This document shows positions 36,802 through 49,569 of a stretch of 64,000 bases of DNA, one piece after another. The DNA is from Zoroaster sp. YZ-2022. Lineage: Eukaryota; Echinodermata; Asteroidea; Forcipulatida; Zoroasteridae. Each line of letters starts with the position of its first letter. The first letter of the stretch is position 1. A program made the translations under genes and the position numbers. The notes beneath the pieces are model-generated. The model was given only the letters and a program-made list of their open reading frames with translations. It was not told the origin of the DNA and searched no databases. The DNA lies in the NCBI GenBank assembly GCA_029582265.1, contig CM055827.1, positions 37,416,760-37,480,759 on the forward strand, in the 5' to 3' direction.

Positions 36802-37785
36802 CCAGTTCAAGTAAGACAAATTACCTGGTATACTCTTTAATTTGTTCTCCGTCTTGTACGGGCTAACAGGACATAAAACATGGACATTCACACAAGAAAT
36901 TAAATATCAACACTGTCATAGAATCATTTAACATTCATCTGCAAAACTGTGACCCATGACACAGTATTATGTAATTATACCACCCTATATATACTTACAT
37001 GTGGAAAGCAAAACAATAATTTGTGTCAATAGAACTAAAACTATTTGTTAATTTTTTTATGAGATATCCCAAAAGAAAGTAAGTTGTATATATATTTTCA
37101 ATAGGATACTTTATCTAGAATGTTATTCTCTAATACTTTCTACATTGTTAAAAAATACCTACACCAGTGGTGTTTAGATTGGCCAGCTTGCTCATTATCA
37201 ACACCACGGGAGAATTTAGTTAATACCACTGCTTTTATTGTAACACTAACATTTGTTAAAAATGTTTAATGTTATAATGTACACACTTCAAAATATAAAA
37301 CGTAAAAAACCTGTGAATTCAAGATATTTAGTTTTGACTGTTACGAAGTACATTATAACAGCAAAGGGAGATCAAGATAAAGACGTGTAAATGTCCCTAG
37401 TATCAATCGCTCAAAGTAAATATCAGATAGTAGGCTCTTTCAATTATACTTCCATGTTGAAATTCACTTAAATTGCGCGTAGTTAGAAACATATTAACAC
37501 ACGTACTTATATACACAATAAGGTTATGACAGTTCAATGCACTGTGTCATTGCATCTATAGCCATTATACATATTCAAGAAATTGACAATTAGGATTGAG
37601 CACCGATATAGGGCTGGTAAGCTTTAAGTTGTTAAATCACTGATACTGCAATTCAAAGGTTGTAGGTGCGAATCCAGTATAGGTCAGTTTCTCTGTTCAA
37701 TCGTAATATACTAATACACCCACTCATATGCATATATAAGTTATTATATGACTCTTCTTTGTATTTATTCTTCTAGTAGAGTGGA
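36110..37785. other. gene-free stretch with an (AAC)n run
   Basis: An (AAC)n microsatellite of about 40 bp lies at 36761-36800. Inverted pieces with ACACCAGTGGTGTT and AACACCAC near 37160-37250 look like a decayed short MITE. No coding exon is supported. Confidence 0.5.
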
Positions 37786-38141
37786 GTGTCGTGGCCGAGC
37801 GGTCTAGCTTACCGGACTCAAGTTCTGGTGTTAGCAGCAGAATGTGGGTTCGAATCCCGGCCGTGACACTTGTGTCCTTGAGCAAGACACTTAACCATAA
37901 TTGCTTCTCTCCACCCAGGGGTTAAATGGGTACCTGTGAGGGCAGAGTTGGTTGATTAGCCCTATATGCGCTGTAATGGCAGCAATTGAGCTGTATTCTC
38001 CCCAGGGAGCTGAGATGGTTTCAGGAATGATTTAAGAGCCTTATGAGCAGGGGTAATAATATAATGCGCCTTGAGCACCACTCAGTTGGTGGATACGTGC
38101 GCTATATAAGTCCACACATTATTATTATTATTATTATTATT
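37786..38141 (+). mobile_element. full-length SINE with tRNA(Leu)-like head
   Basis: The first ~85 bp are a tRNA-Leu-like sequence: GTGTCGTGGCCGAGCGGTCT, an anticodon region ACTCAAGTT (CAA), a long variable arm, and the B-box GGTTCGAATCC. Then comes the body CCTTGAGCAAGACACTTAAC, and an (ATT)n tail. Partial copies are at 9321-9507 and, on the minus strand, near 10640-10860. It is a SINE, not a tRNA gene, because the body is shared by all copies. Confidence 0.85.
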
Positions 38142-38716
38142 AGTATCTGTCCGCAGTTATATTACGTTAATAGTCGTAGTCCTTGGACTGTACTCTCAAT
38201 TGATTGAGGGTATAATTAGCGATTAATGTGTCCCTTGTTTCATAACCGTCTTAGTGATGTCCTGTTACAATTAAAATAAATATTTACCGTGATATTTTTT
38301 GCCTGTAATAAAATCAAAATAAAAATTGTTATCGTCCAATACCGCTCAATCAAAGGCGACAATTTGTTCAATAATTATGCTTTCTTTGATTAAATATATA
38401 CATTAAAGAATCATTATGTTTAAGTTTCAGCTCAATGCGGAGTCTAGGTCATGAGAAAAGTTTTGAGTTCTTTAAAAGTTAATTTTACTCGCACTCAGTA
38501 ATACAGTTCACAATAAAGTTGTTATCCACATGGGCTTTATATTTTTAACAATTTGCTTAAAGCACTTATCTGTTTAGCAAATTCGTGCAACATTGAAAAC
38601 AAAACCGTGTGACGACACACTTATTGAAGCTGAAATATGTCAAATCCCAGATTCTTGATTTTTGGCTTTAGTGATAAGAAACTTGCATTTTGTGCCTCCC
38701 GCCATTTGTAAGGAAA

Positions 38717-38722
38717 TTTATT
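38717..38722 (-). terminator. polyadenylation signal of gene C
   Basis: AATAAA on the minus strand, 77 nt past the gene C stop codon. Confidence 0.5.
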
Positions 38723-38798
38723 TAATTATTTTAGAGAAAAAACACAATTAAATTTGTAAAGTTTTCAAGGCACTGTTGGTAGTTTTTGATTTGGTTGA

Positions 38799-41700
38799 TT
38801 ATTTATCGTCGTCCACATCTTCCGTTTTCGCAATTTCCTGGTGAGATGAAGGTTGCATCTCCTCTAAGGAACTGGATACCTTGGTTTTGTTTCCTTTACA
38901 CTTCTTGATGATAACTACTATGATTACGATGAGGAGAATACCTCCAACAGACGCTCCCACTGCAATGCCAGCTATCGCTCCAGTCGATAGACCGGATACT
39001 TGAAAAAAGAAAAAAGAAACGGATGAACAAAAGGCCAGAGAATTTCTATGTAAAACTTGGTGATGGTATTAACAGAAACAATTCTGAGGTACTTTCAATA
39101 TTAAGAAATGAGACATGAGACAATGAGTTTATCCAGTGGCGTAGCCAGTGTGTGTGTGTGTGGGGGGGGGAGGGGGGGCAAAGTGCCCCCACAGAAATTT
39201 TCAGGGATAAAATGGAGACGGCCAAAATTTGGCAAACGACAAGACAAACTGGAACAGAAAAATAACCATTTATTTATACTCGGTACGTGTTTTTATACCA
39301 TGATGTGATCAGCGTAACTGAAGAGTAGGGCCTACACATGATGTCATGAAAGGTCATATCAGTACAAGTATTACTTAAACTTCCTCTGATTCTTAAAATG
39401 GGGGAAAATGGCTTTGCTCCCCACACTAAGAAGGCTGGCTACGCGCCTGACTTTATCGAAGAGAACACTTTTTCCAAATTAACACACTGAAATGAGTACG
39501 ACAAATCTGAAACGTATATGCCCTATATATTCCAAATCATAGGAATAGAAGTTAGTGGGTGAGAGGAGGGAATGCAAAATGAATTTATTTAATCATTAAA
39601 GTGATGGCCTGTGGTGATATTACTTACAGTTTGTATGTTAATGGACAATAAAATGGTGCCTCGAAAAGCCACCACTAAAGGGCTACAAATATGCACAAAG
39701 ATATATAAACATTGAACATTTATATATAAAAAAAATAATAACTTACTTGGTGCTGGAGTTGTTGCTGGAGCCATTGTTGTCTCTGCAATATCAACAAATA
39801 TACAATATCAATTATTATTTATCAATTATTATTGATAATAATAATAAAAAAATACAAGAAACACAGTCACAAGAAAAGCAACAGAAGAATATACGAATAA
39901 TTATTTTCAGTTAGTATCGATTACAGACACAATAAATACGGTCGACAGAAATTGTATTTTTTTGTTTTACGTACCGATTATTTTGATTAGTGTTGTATCC
40001 ACAGTAATATTCTTAATTATTTCGTTGGGGGAATTTTTAAAGCTATCAGTAAGCTTATCCACCAGGATTTCAGGAGTCAGTGTTTTCGCTGATGCATATT
40101 CAAGGTAGAAATGTGCTATCACGCTACCATTGAAGAACGCCGTAATTCTGCATTTTACATCGCCCAGAGATGCTTCGCTTGAAGCAACGTCAAGCTGTAT
40201 GGCAAAAGAAATACATGCAGTTAGAATTGCGTACCGTATATGGGATGGTACTTTACTTGCATTCAAAGTCTGTGGCCTGGGTTCGAGTTCAATAATAAGT
40301 TCAGTAAAATTTCTAACTATACCTATACGTCGCCTTTTCAATGATGATGGTTGCGCACAATCTAGTGCCTACACTGCAAAACCGGGCTGTTACACTGTTA
40401 AAAACCAAGTATTAAATTTATCAAAAGGGTGTTTACCCCCCCCACATTAAATGTTCAAACGTCTTTTTGATAACACTTATTTTTGAACGGCTAATACGCG
40501 TTTTTTTTAAATTGTGCATTTATGAATTGACACAAAAACATGTTTTTACAGATAATAACACTTTATGAACACGATAATAACACTTTATGAACACCAAACA
40601 CGTTTATTTTCGAAAAAGGTGTTTATAAATTAATACAAAGACACGTTCATTATTGACTTTGTTTTTTTACAGTGTAAAAGGTTAAACCAGTGGTGTTAAT
40701 AAACGCACCCAATATAAACAACATGACATAATGTTATTTTAAAATCGTAGTTTTTGTAGGGTACCACGTTATTCTTTAAGTATATTTGGGAAGTAGTGCA
40801 TGGAAGATGGAAATACTTACAGCATCGCATACTGTTTTACTAAGCTTAATAAACTCATCCGAATCTTTCTCAGTCAGTTCCTTTGTAAAAACGGCCACCT
40901 CGTTGTCAACATGAGTGATTGTCAAATTCCCTTGGAACGTCCTAGGAGCTGTACAAAGAATATCGCAGAAAATATTGGTGAAGAAAATATTGGACAATCT
41001 GCTATCGGAAATATAGATGTTTAATCAGTACACGTCCATTTCCTAGTAAATTATTTGACAAGCATTTCATTTATCATGTTGTGTCATAAATTAACTTATT
41101 CACTTAGGACTAATATAACTCTTTATTCATAATTTGTTTTAAATAACTCAGGGCTGTTCGAAAATTAAATTATTTTGTCCAGATTTTAAGAAAGAATTAC
41201 AGGTAATTAAGGATTCACATAGAATAGGACTACTCATCTTTATTATGTATATTCTTGTTTGATTCAAGTCTGAAGATTAGGGCCTACACATGATGTCATG
41301 AAAGGTCATATCAGTACAAGTATTACTTAAACTTCCTCTGATTCTTATAATGGGGGAAAATGGCTTTGCTCCCCACACTAAGAAGGCTGGCTAAGCGCCT
41401 GACTTTATCGAAGAGAACACTTTGTCCAAATTAACACACTGAAATGAGTACGACAAATCTGAAACGTATATGCCCTATATATTCCAAATCATAGGAATAG
41501 AAGTTAGTGGGTGAGAGGATGGAATGCAAAATGAATTTATTTAATCATTAAAGGGCTACAAATATGAAAGGGCTACAAATATGCACAAAGATATATAAAC
41601 ATTGAACATTTATATAAAAAAAATAACTTACTTGCAGTAGGTGCCACAGGTTTTGGAGTCACTGTTGTCTCTGCAATATCAACAAACATACAATATCAAT

Positions 41701-43535
41701 TATTATTTATCAATTATTATTGATAATAATAATAAAAAAATACAAGAAACACAGTCACAAGAAAAGCAACAGAAGAATATACGAATAAATCTGAAACGTA
41801 TATGCCCTATATATTCCAAATCATAGGAATAGAAGTTAGTGGGTGAGAGGATGGAATGCAAAATGAATTTATTTAATCATTAAAGTGATGGCCTGTGGTG
41901 ATATTACTTGCAGTTTGTATGTTAACGGACAATAAAATGGTGCCTCGAAAAGCCACCACTAAAGGGCTACAAATATGCACAAAGATATATAAACATTGAA
42001 CATTTATATAAAAAAAATAACTTACTTGCAGTAGGTGCCACAGGTTTTGGAGTCACTGTTGTCTCTGCAATATCAACAAACATACAATATCAATTATTAT
42101 TTATCAATTATTATTGATAATAATAATAAAAAAATACAAGAAACACAGTCACAAGAAAAGCAACAGAAGAATATACGAATAAATCTGAAACGTATATGCC
42201 CTATATATTCCAAATCATAGGAATAGAAGTTAGTGGGTGAGAGGATGGAATGCAAAATGAATTTATTTAATCATTAAAGTGATGGCCTGTGGTGATATTA
42301 CTTGCAGTTTGTATGTTAACGGACAATAAAATGGTGCCTCGAAAAGCCACCACTAAAGGGCTACAAATATGCACAAAGATATATAAACATTGAACATTTA
42401 TATAAAAATAACTTACTTGCAGTAGGTGCCACAGGTTTTGGAGTCACTGTTGTCTCTGCAATATCAACAAACATACAATATCAATTATTATTTATCAATT
42501 ATTATTGATAATAATAATAAAAAAATACAAGAAACACAGTCACAAGAAAAGCAACAGAAGAATATACGAATAAATCTGAAACGTATATGCCCTATATATT
42601 CAAAATCATAGGAATAGAAGTTAGTGGGTGAGAGGATGGAATGCAAAATGAATTTATTTAATCATTAAAGTGATGGCCTGTGGTGATATTACTTGCAGTT
42701 TGTATGTTAACGGACAATAAAATGGTGCCTCGAAAAGCCACCACTAAAAGGCTACAAATAATATGCACAAAGATATATAAACATTGAAAATCAGTACACG
42801 TCCATTTCCTAGTGAATTATTTGACAAGCATTTCATTTATCATGTTGCGTCATAAATTAACTTATTCACTTAGGACTAATATAACTCTTTATTCATAATT
42901 TGTTTTAAATAACTCAGGATTGTTTGAAAATTAAATTGTTTTGCCCAGACTTTAAGAAAGAATTATGGGGAATTAAGGATTCACATAGAATAGGACTACT
43001 CATCTTTATTATGTATATTCTTGTTTGATTCAAGAATACTGCCCTCTATCGTCCAGTTTGAGAAATTATATTTTCCACATTCGGAAGAACCTAAGGTTAG
43101 TTCCAAAACACATTTCTTGTTCCCCATCAAGTATGAGTGTGAAAAAAGACATCATATTGAAAGTGCAGCAGGGCTTTACATAGGGGGTAGTTGTTGACAA
43201 CTTTACCACCGACAACAATGGAATACATAAATATTCTATTTAGTTTAACTTTGACAATCATGATATCATGATGTGGTATTCAAAAGCATTTTCATAGACT
43301 TACGCGGGGCGGCAACGGTAGTCCGTCGTGTATTGTCTATTGCAGATGCTCCATCTGTTGTCTTCTACAGCTGCAGATTCTGGGGTCGTTTTGCACCAGC
43401 TGCAGCAGTGGTCGCTTGTCCAGTTGCAGATGTGGACGTTTCACCAGCTGCAGCAGTGGTCGTTTGTCCAGTTACAGACTTACCCATCAGTAGTACTGTG
43501 ATAATGAAGAGACTAGCAATTGTGTATGCACCCAT
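38799..43535 (-). CDS. gene C: small single-SEA transmembrane protein
   Basis: Proposed exons, minus strand: 43535-43484 (signal peptide MGAYTIASLFIITVLLM), 43336-43304, 42455-42417, 42064-42026, 41670-41632, 40948-40821, 40194-39975, 39782-39747, 38998-38799. They sum to 786 nt (261 aa plus stop) with matching phases. Exon 2 is the weakest: its acceptor (CAATAG) was picked for frame. The three 39-nt exons each encode TTVTPKPVAPTA. The 128-nt and 220-nt exons form a SEA domain (FQGNLTITHVD; then CRITAFFNGSVIAHF), split by a phase-0 intron exactly as in genes A and D. A Pro/Thr linker (TTMAPATTPAP) leads to a transmembrane exon (GGILLIVIIVVII) and an acidic tail ending VDDDK. It is likely a short surface SEA protein with almost no mucin region. 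Whether all three small exons are used together is unknown. Confidence 0.75.
39134..39449. mobile_element. hAT-like MITE in gene C intron
   Basis: Left end CAGTGGCGTAGCCAGTG, right end GGCTGGCTACGCGCCTG, with a near-perfect 8-bp target duplication (AGTTTATC / ACTTTATC). The interior is about 315 bp with a G-rich left flank. Its right part is copied again at about 41278-41408 as part of a larger duplication. Confidence 0.8.
41270..42790 (-). repeat. tandem segmental duplication carrying the 39-nt exon
   Basis: The exon and its intron flanks occur three times (exon starts at 41670, 42064, 42455; spacing 394 and 391 bp) with near-identical DNA. The flanks also match the neighbourhood of the related exon at 39747-39782. 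Another 250 bp (41025-41275) is repeated at about 42790-43035. All copies keep AG and GTAAGT splice signals. Confidence 0.9.
43035..43480 (-). pseudogene. remnant of a gene D-type copy fused into the start of gene C
   Basis: 43035-43192 matches 51900-52056 of gene D, and 43196-43320 matches 53742-53867. The 1.7 kb that separates them in gene D (both SEA exons) is missing here. 43400-43480 holds about one and a half of gene D's 48-bp mucin repeats directly abutting the signal-peptide exon, and it runs into an in-frame stop. So most of the mucin exon was lost; only its last 33 nt may still be used. Confidence 0.75.
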
Positions 43536-43571
43536 GTCGATTTCAACATGTATATCGTATTTATACAAAAC
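43536..43571 (-). other. 5' UTR part of the first coding exon of gene C
   Basis: On the minus strand a pyrimidine-rich tract and TTTTTGCAG end at 43572, 36 nt before the ATG. Gene D has a matching TTTTGTTGCAG 37 nt before its ATG. Both genes thus appear to have an intron in the 5' UTR. Confidence 0.55.
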
Positions 43572-43642
43572 CTGCAAAAATACCAAGTTTAAGAGAAGAC
43601 ATTTGCAATGATAAAATGCTTCTACGAGTAGTCCCTATGCTT

Positions 43643-43790
<148 letters not shown>

Positions 43791-44289
43791 TAATAATAAT
43801 ATGAGCACTTGGAAGGAGCATCCTGTTACATTTTCAGCCTATTCCTTACAGTGTGCCGTTGACGAGAAAATACTGAAAATGATTGGCATTAATTTCCCTT
43901 TGTTTAGAAAGGATGACAACAGCTCAGAAACTGATTATAGGGCAGATTGATGTCATCACCAGTCATAATCCAAGTTAGTTATACTAACATTTGACTATTT
44001 GGTTATTCTAATGTTATTTAACCCGTATTTAATACCAAAACATATCAGTCATAACAGTGGTGCAGTTTTGATCCAGGGGCGTGTAGAAGGGGGACATGAT
44101 TCTTAATTGGGAGAGCATGATTGCAACTTGAATTTATTTTCGAAAAAAATTGTATTCATTAAACAGATGATGTCTCCTTGATCAACCACCAAATTGAGAA
44201 TCAAACAGCTGTCTAAGTTTCATCGTAAATGAGTAACTTCCTAAAAAAATATACGGACCCAATTTAAAATCTAAAGGATCTATAATTTG

Positions 44290-44536
44290 TAGCTTTGCAT
44301 GGTGAGGAGGATAAGTAAGACTAATTGCGGTGACACCATGTGAAATTCTCAATTGAGTAGTAATTAGTTCTGAAAAGAACTGGAGGTACAACTCCAGTTA
44401 TATCTCCAGTTCTTTTCAGAACTAATTACTACTCAATTGAGAATTTCACAACTCCAGTTGTACCTCCAGTTCTTTTCAGAACTAATTACTACTCAATTGA
44501 GAATTTCACATGGTGTCACCGCAATTCGTCTTACTG
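44290..44536. mobile_element. foldback MITE with a duplicated right arm
   Basis: The left arm has GCTTTGCATGGTGAGGAGG, GCGGTGACACCATGTG and AGTTCTGAAAAGAACTGGAG. The right arm is present twice in tandem (44408-44454 and 44465-44515), giving a left-right-right structure. It belongs to the same family as 12386, 13360 and 60041. Confidence 0.8.
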
Positions 44537-45791
44537 ATCTATAATTGAAAAGTGAATACGACAGGAGCACGGACATATATCGGCTATATACCAAATGTTA
44601 GGTATTGCATATATACAAATTATTTACAAGTTTCAGGATTTTTTTTTTTTTAATTGGCTTAATTTAAGTTATTGAGTTGAACAATAAAGTGGGCAGTTTA
44701 TTTGATAGGCCTATTTGTTTTATGAATCACCAAAATTAAGTATTTCTGAACAGCCCCTCCCAATATAGAAAAAAACCCTGCTTTAATCAGTTATCCAACA
44801 TATAGTATTGTCAGAAAAACACAATAAGAAGTTCGTGTGTGGACGTCGCATATATAAGAATCGCACAATGTAATCTATTTAATATATGTCGCTTGAGTAA
44901 ATTTAAATAGGCCTAATATACATAGCAACATACGTCATAAACATAATATTTATGTCGATAATTTACAGTAACTAAGTACAAAGTTCAATAGGTTTAATTT
45001 CATCAAATACACAGAACACAGCACAATAAGACAAAACCCCATGTTTTATCATTACATCTTCGTAATTTATCTCATGTTTAGCTGTAAAACGTAGACTTGA
45101 ATTGGTGCACATTATGTATTTATTGTTGTGAGTTTTCAGTAAGGGTGAGCCGATTTGTAGGGTGAAATATTGATTTGTAATCGTCACTTGAGGGAATTCG
45201 TGTAATTAAAGGCAAGTAGAAGTGTAGCTAAACTGATTACACGAATACCTATTTTTGTTATTTAAAAAGCTTTCCTGCAGTTTGCTTTAATGAGCAAATC
45301 ATTCTAATCAATTAATCTGAAATGCTTTTATTGAAAAGAAAACACGACAAATAGGCAATGTGGCGATCAATTGCTAAATGCGTGAAATTATTGATTTGAC
45401 GTCGACAACCGTTATATGAATTTGCAAGTTGGTTAAAATTGAAAATAAAATCTACTTCAGTACTGAACTAGAACAACGATTATTACTTTAACTAAACGTT
45501 TTTATTACACGTTGAAAATGTTTAACATAACACTGTAATAAACTTACTTTAACCAAATTTTCACCAAACAGATTTAAGAAATGTTTTTTCTTAAGAAGAA
45601 AACAAACATTTCAGTGCTAACTTTTGAAACGATCAAAAACGTATTTGTTTCATTTGCTTTCACTGCTCTATAAACTACCCAAAACATGTTATGTGCTTCT
45701 ACTTTGAAGATAAAAATGATAGGTTTTTATAAACAACTAATATGAGTTAGATACGTTTCAGGCAAATTAATCACTATACAGAATTACTTAC

Positions 45792-45900
45792 TTGAAACTG
45801 ATGGATAATTCCTGGTTAATTGTGTCGGCTTGTCTGCACAGTAATAGTTCCAGTTTCGCAATGACGGAGTAATCAAGTAGCGCGTTGTTTTAGGGGTGAG
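45792..45900 (-). other. possible 5' UTR exon of gene C
   Basis: On the minus strand the sequence ending AGTTTCAA is followed by a strong donor GTAAGTAAT at 45791. It is the nearest good donor upstream of the 5' UTR acceptor of gene C at 43572. The start is unknown and no promoter motif is clear. Confidence 0.3.
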
Positions 45901-46653
45901 GCCAATTTAGAGTTACTTTGTTTATCCTGGTTACCATGTCAATGCTTTACATTGATAAGCATTCACCTAGCAACGACATAGCAACGGCATGCAAACTGCA
46001 ATAAATACAAATACTCTAAAGAATAGCGGTACTTCAACAGTACTTGTCTGTTGGTGGGGTTACAGTACCACGTGAATCTGGACTTTATTTCTTAAAAAAT
46101 TAATAAGTCGAATGGAGCGCCAAAATCATGTTTTTATTTGGTGAGTCAGTCGGTGAGATACATGACGTTTAATAATCAAGGTTACCTTTCTATATCAAGC
46201 AGATGTTATTAATTGTGTACATTTTTGGTAGATTTGTAAAGCCATGCAGTATACACTAAAAATATGATTGAAATTGCATCATTACTTTGTAAGAATCAAT
46301 AGATTTTTATTTTATTCTTTCGTTAACGAGAAAATAGTGAAAATGCATTCGAATGTTTGTTCGAATTTTTTGGGGTTGACTACGAGCATCTAACAATGTA
46401 ATTACCCATAATATAAATAGAGAATTAGCTGTTGCAAACTGCTAAAGGACATGAAGTATAAATGCAAAATAGTTATTGACTATACGTTACGAACCCAGCA
46501 GCAGTGGCGTAGCGAGCGGGGGGCACGGGGGGGGGGGGGGCGGCCGCCCCCCTGGCTCCAGTTCCAGAATAAGTGGGCCCCCCCTAACACATGCGAATTT
46601 TTTTCACATGCATATGGGACTGACTGACGGGCCCACCAGTAGGCAGGACTATA

Positions 46654-47147
46654 CAGGCAGGGCCGGATTTAGACCTTGAGGGGCCCGGGGCACTTCAGGT
46701 TCGGGGGCCCCTCGACATAGAAATTTAATTACATGACAAATAAAAAATGAACTAAAATGAATGATAAACCGCATTTCTTCGAAAAAAATATAAAACTAAT
46801 TTTATAATTATTACATTTTATTTTATATAAAGGAAGTCCTTAGTCTGGGGGCCCTCTGGCAGGGGGGCCCGGGGCAATTGCCCCCTTTGCCCCCTTATAA
46901 ATCCGGCCCTGTATACAGGGCCGCTTTTACATAAGGGCAAAAGGGTAGTTGCCCACGGCCCCAGGTAAAGAGGGGGCCCTAAAAATCTGTCATTTTTTTA
47001 TAACCCGCGATTAATCAAAATCCAATGGCTTAATATGCATGTAGAAGGTATATAGCAGCACTAACACTTTTTCCGGATAACAATTAAGAAAATGGCCCCT
47101 ATTTATTTCCTTGCCCGTGGGCCCCCTAATACCTAAAATCAGCCCTG
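46654..47147. mobile_element. middle hAT-like element of the nest
   Basis: Its first four bases (CAGG, 46654-46657) are separated from the rest (GCCGCTTTTACATAAGG, from 46920) by the inner element. The right end is CCTAAAATCAGCCCTG. The 8-bp target duplication GGACTATA is exact at 46646-46653 and 47148-47155. Confidence 0.88.
46658..46911. mobile_element. inner hAT-like MITE of the nest
   Basis: Inverted ends CAGGGCCGGATTTA and TAAATCCGGCCCTG, 254 bp. The 8-bp target duplication TATACAGG is exact at 46650-46657 and 46912-46919. That duplication spans the left border of the middle element, which proves the order of insertion. Confidence 0.92.
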
Positions 47148-47945
47148 GGACTATAGTTCTCTGGGCCCCATTCTAAAAATATATGTGATTATCGATCGTA
47201 TCTCCTGCTAACAGTAGGGTTTGCTGAGTAACTGTCAGATCTATACACATCACACGCGCTCGTTTGAAAACGTAGACTTTGGCATAGTGATTGATAAGTT
47301 TTCCAAAATTAAAAAGCGCAGAATGGAACTCGATTGATCATATCATTGACATTTATGTTGATACTTTGAAGAATATGATATGCTTCGATATTACCTAAAG
47401 TCGGTGTCATTGATTGGTGGGCCCCCTGGGATCCGATTCGCCCCCCCTGGCGAACATAGCCAGCTACGCCACTGCCCAGCAGGTTCTGTCTCAATGGCAA
47501 AATGCATAATTTTAAGAAAGAACATAAGGCCATTGACTACTATTTTATATTATTAACAGTAACGAAATATAAACATAATTTACGATGTTATGTCTTCCTT
47601 AGATTACCATTGCATGTTTATGGATTTCTTCATTTGGTGTCTAATTAATTAAGTTAACATTAAATGACGCTACATGATCGCAAATCTAAATGTTAAGTCT
47701 TTGGAACACATATCTTCAAAGATTTCTTAATTTTCAATTTGATATCAATACGTATGTCAGGTCAAGGGTAGATCAAATGACATAATTCATTCATGGTAGA
47801 CATATTTGTAGACATTTTTGTGCGAAAAGGCAATTTGTTTTATTATGATATTGTAATACAATTTTGTCTAATTATAATAATAAACAATTTACCACATTAA
47901 TAGTTTTGATATTTACAAATGAATGGTACTTAATTGTTTATCTTA

Positions 47946-48101
47946 CAGTCAAACCTGCTATTGTGGCTTTAAGAGGGGCCCAGCTCAATGTGGCCAGTTA
48001 TTGGCGGTCCAAACATCAAGTTATTGCACACTATAAACAATTGCACAATGAGGTCAACTGTCCAATGTGACCATTACCGTATCTTTATACAGGTTTGACT
48101 G
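47946..48101. mobile_element. Tc1/mariner-type MITE flanked by TA
   Basis: Ends CAGTCAAACCTG and CAGGTTTGACTG are perfect 12-bp inverted repeats with TA on both sides; 156 bp. No coding frame. Confidence 0.8.
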
Positions 48102-48143
48102 TAGATCACAGTACAATTATAGCTATTCAGATTACCATTATCT

Positions 48144-48287
48144 ATGGTGGCCCCGTTGAAGGGTCACTAAAAGTCGCTAAGTGACGTAAATTTTAGGGGT
48201 TCTGGCTGACTTTTCCCGAGTCCCCCAACGTTACCATAAAGGAGTCAAAGTTTAGTACGACTTTGCATGCCTCTCTAGGGCCACCAT
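48144..48287. mobile_element. possible small MITE
   Basis: Inverted ends ATGGTGGCCC and GGGCCACCAT, about 144 bp, right after the preceding MITE. No clear target duplication. Confidence 0.35.
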
Positions 48288-48299
48288 ACATTATGCCCA

Positions 48300-49370
48300 A
48301 ACACCAACATATGTTCGAGAACAATTTATATTATATTTTCCTTAGAAACCACATCTTACAATTTGTGTGTAGTGTTTACTAAGCCTTCAGGAGGGATTTT
48401 AAGGCATTTTATAATGCCTTAATTTTTGGAACAACATGCGTAGATATTTTGAAAGACATTTGGGACTTTAAATCACTCAAAATTTAAATCATGAATCATT
48501 TTGTTTTGTATATATATAACAGTTAACGCTAAGAACTACGGAACAAATATATAATTCCGTTCAAGTCATACTCATAAATTATTATTATTATTTTCATTGG
48601 AAGTTATTTGCCCCATATAATTATGAGTATCGTCCCGCTCTAAACACTATACATTACCACGCCACTGAACAAACAAAGGCCATAAATAATACGCATATAA
48701 TATAATTATATGTCAAAGTTGTTATACCGGTAATTCAAGTACAAATAATTTTATAAAGCTTAACATTATAACCAAATTCTTATAAATTAAAGGGTCATGC
48801 AGTACACTTTTATCTAACCACATCTCGTTACAAATCTGATATATTTGATATGTACATAATTACAATTATTTTTAAAATATTTGCCCCTGTCATAGGAATT
48901 CATTAAAATAAATGTTAGATTTCTATAAGGCAATTTCTATAATATAACATCCACATAAAGTTGATTTTTGCTTTAAAATTACTTAGATATTTAATACGCA
49001 CATAGAAACAATTTGCCAAATTTGTCAAGGCCTAGACAAAACTAATGATCACGTGATTTTGACCCAGAAATTGTGAAAACAAGTATTTTTTACATACAAA
49101 ACAATTGTCGTTAGTGACCTCACGTTGTGATTTTTAGAAAGATCCAGAAAGACTCTTCTTAGAGTCGAAATATATATATCAAGATAAACACTTTTGGTTT
49201 GTAAGAAGATTGTTACAGCTAAATCTTTATTTATTTCATGAGACATTTCCTCAGAAATTAGTACTAATGTAATGTATACCCCGAAGAAACTAGGGTGTTA
49301 ATAATAAAAATGAAAGGCCTGGCAAGTAAACAAGTACACAAGTAAACTATTACCTGCTAATTTAACATAA
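48300..49370. other. gene-free AT-rich stretch
   Basis: No exon, tRNA or distinct element recognised. Confidence 0.5.
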
Positions 49371-49371
49371 G

Positions 49372-49569
<198 letters not shown>

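Larger units (their letters stand above)
46502..47474. mobile_element. outer hAT-like element of a three-level nest
   Basis: Ends are CAGTGGCGTAGCGAGCGG and GCCAGCTACGCCACTG. The 8-bp target duplication CCCAGCAG is exact at 46494-46501 and 47475-47482. Without its passengers it would be about 470 bp. No transposase frame is seen. Confidence 0.9.

Noticed and set aside
37619..37690. Further tRNA-like stretch (GTAGGTGCGAATCCAGTA)
   Set aside because: Only a weak B-box match; no cloverleaf could be drawn.
37786..37871. tRNA-Leu gene
   Set aside because: Followed by a body and (ATT)n tail shared with other copies, so a SINE head.
39967..40341. 124-codon frame starting MKRRRIG as its own gene
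   Set aside because: Only 39975-40194 is coding, as the second SEA half of gene C; the rest is upstream intron read through.
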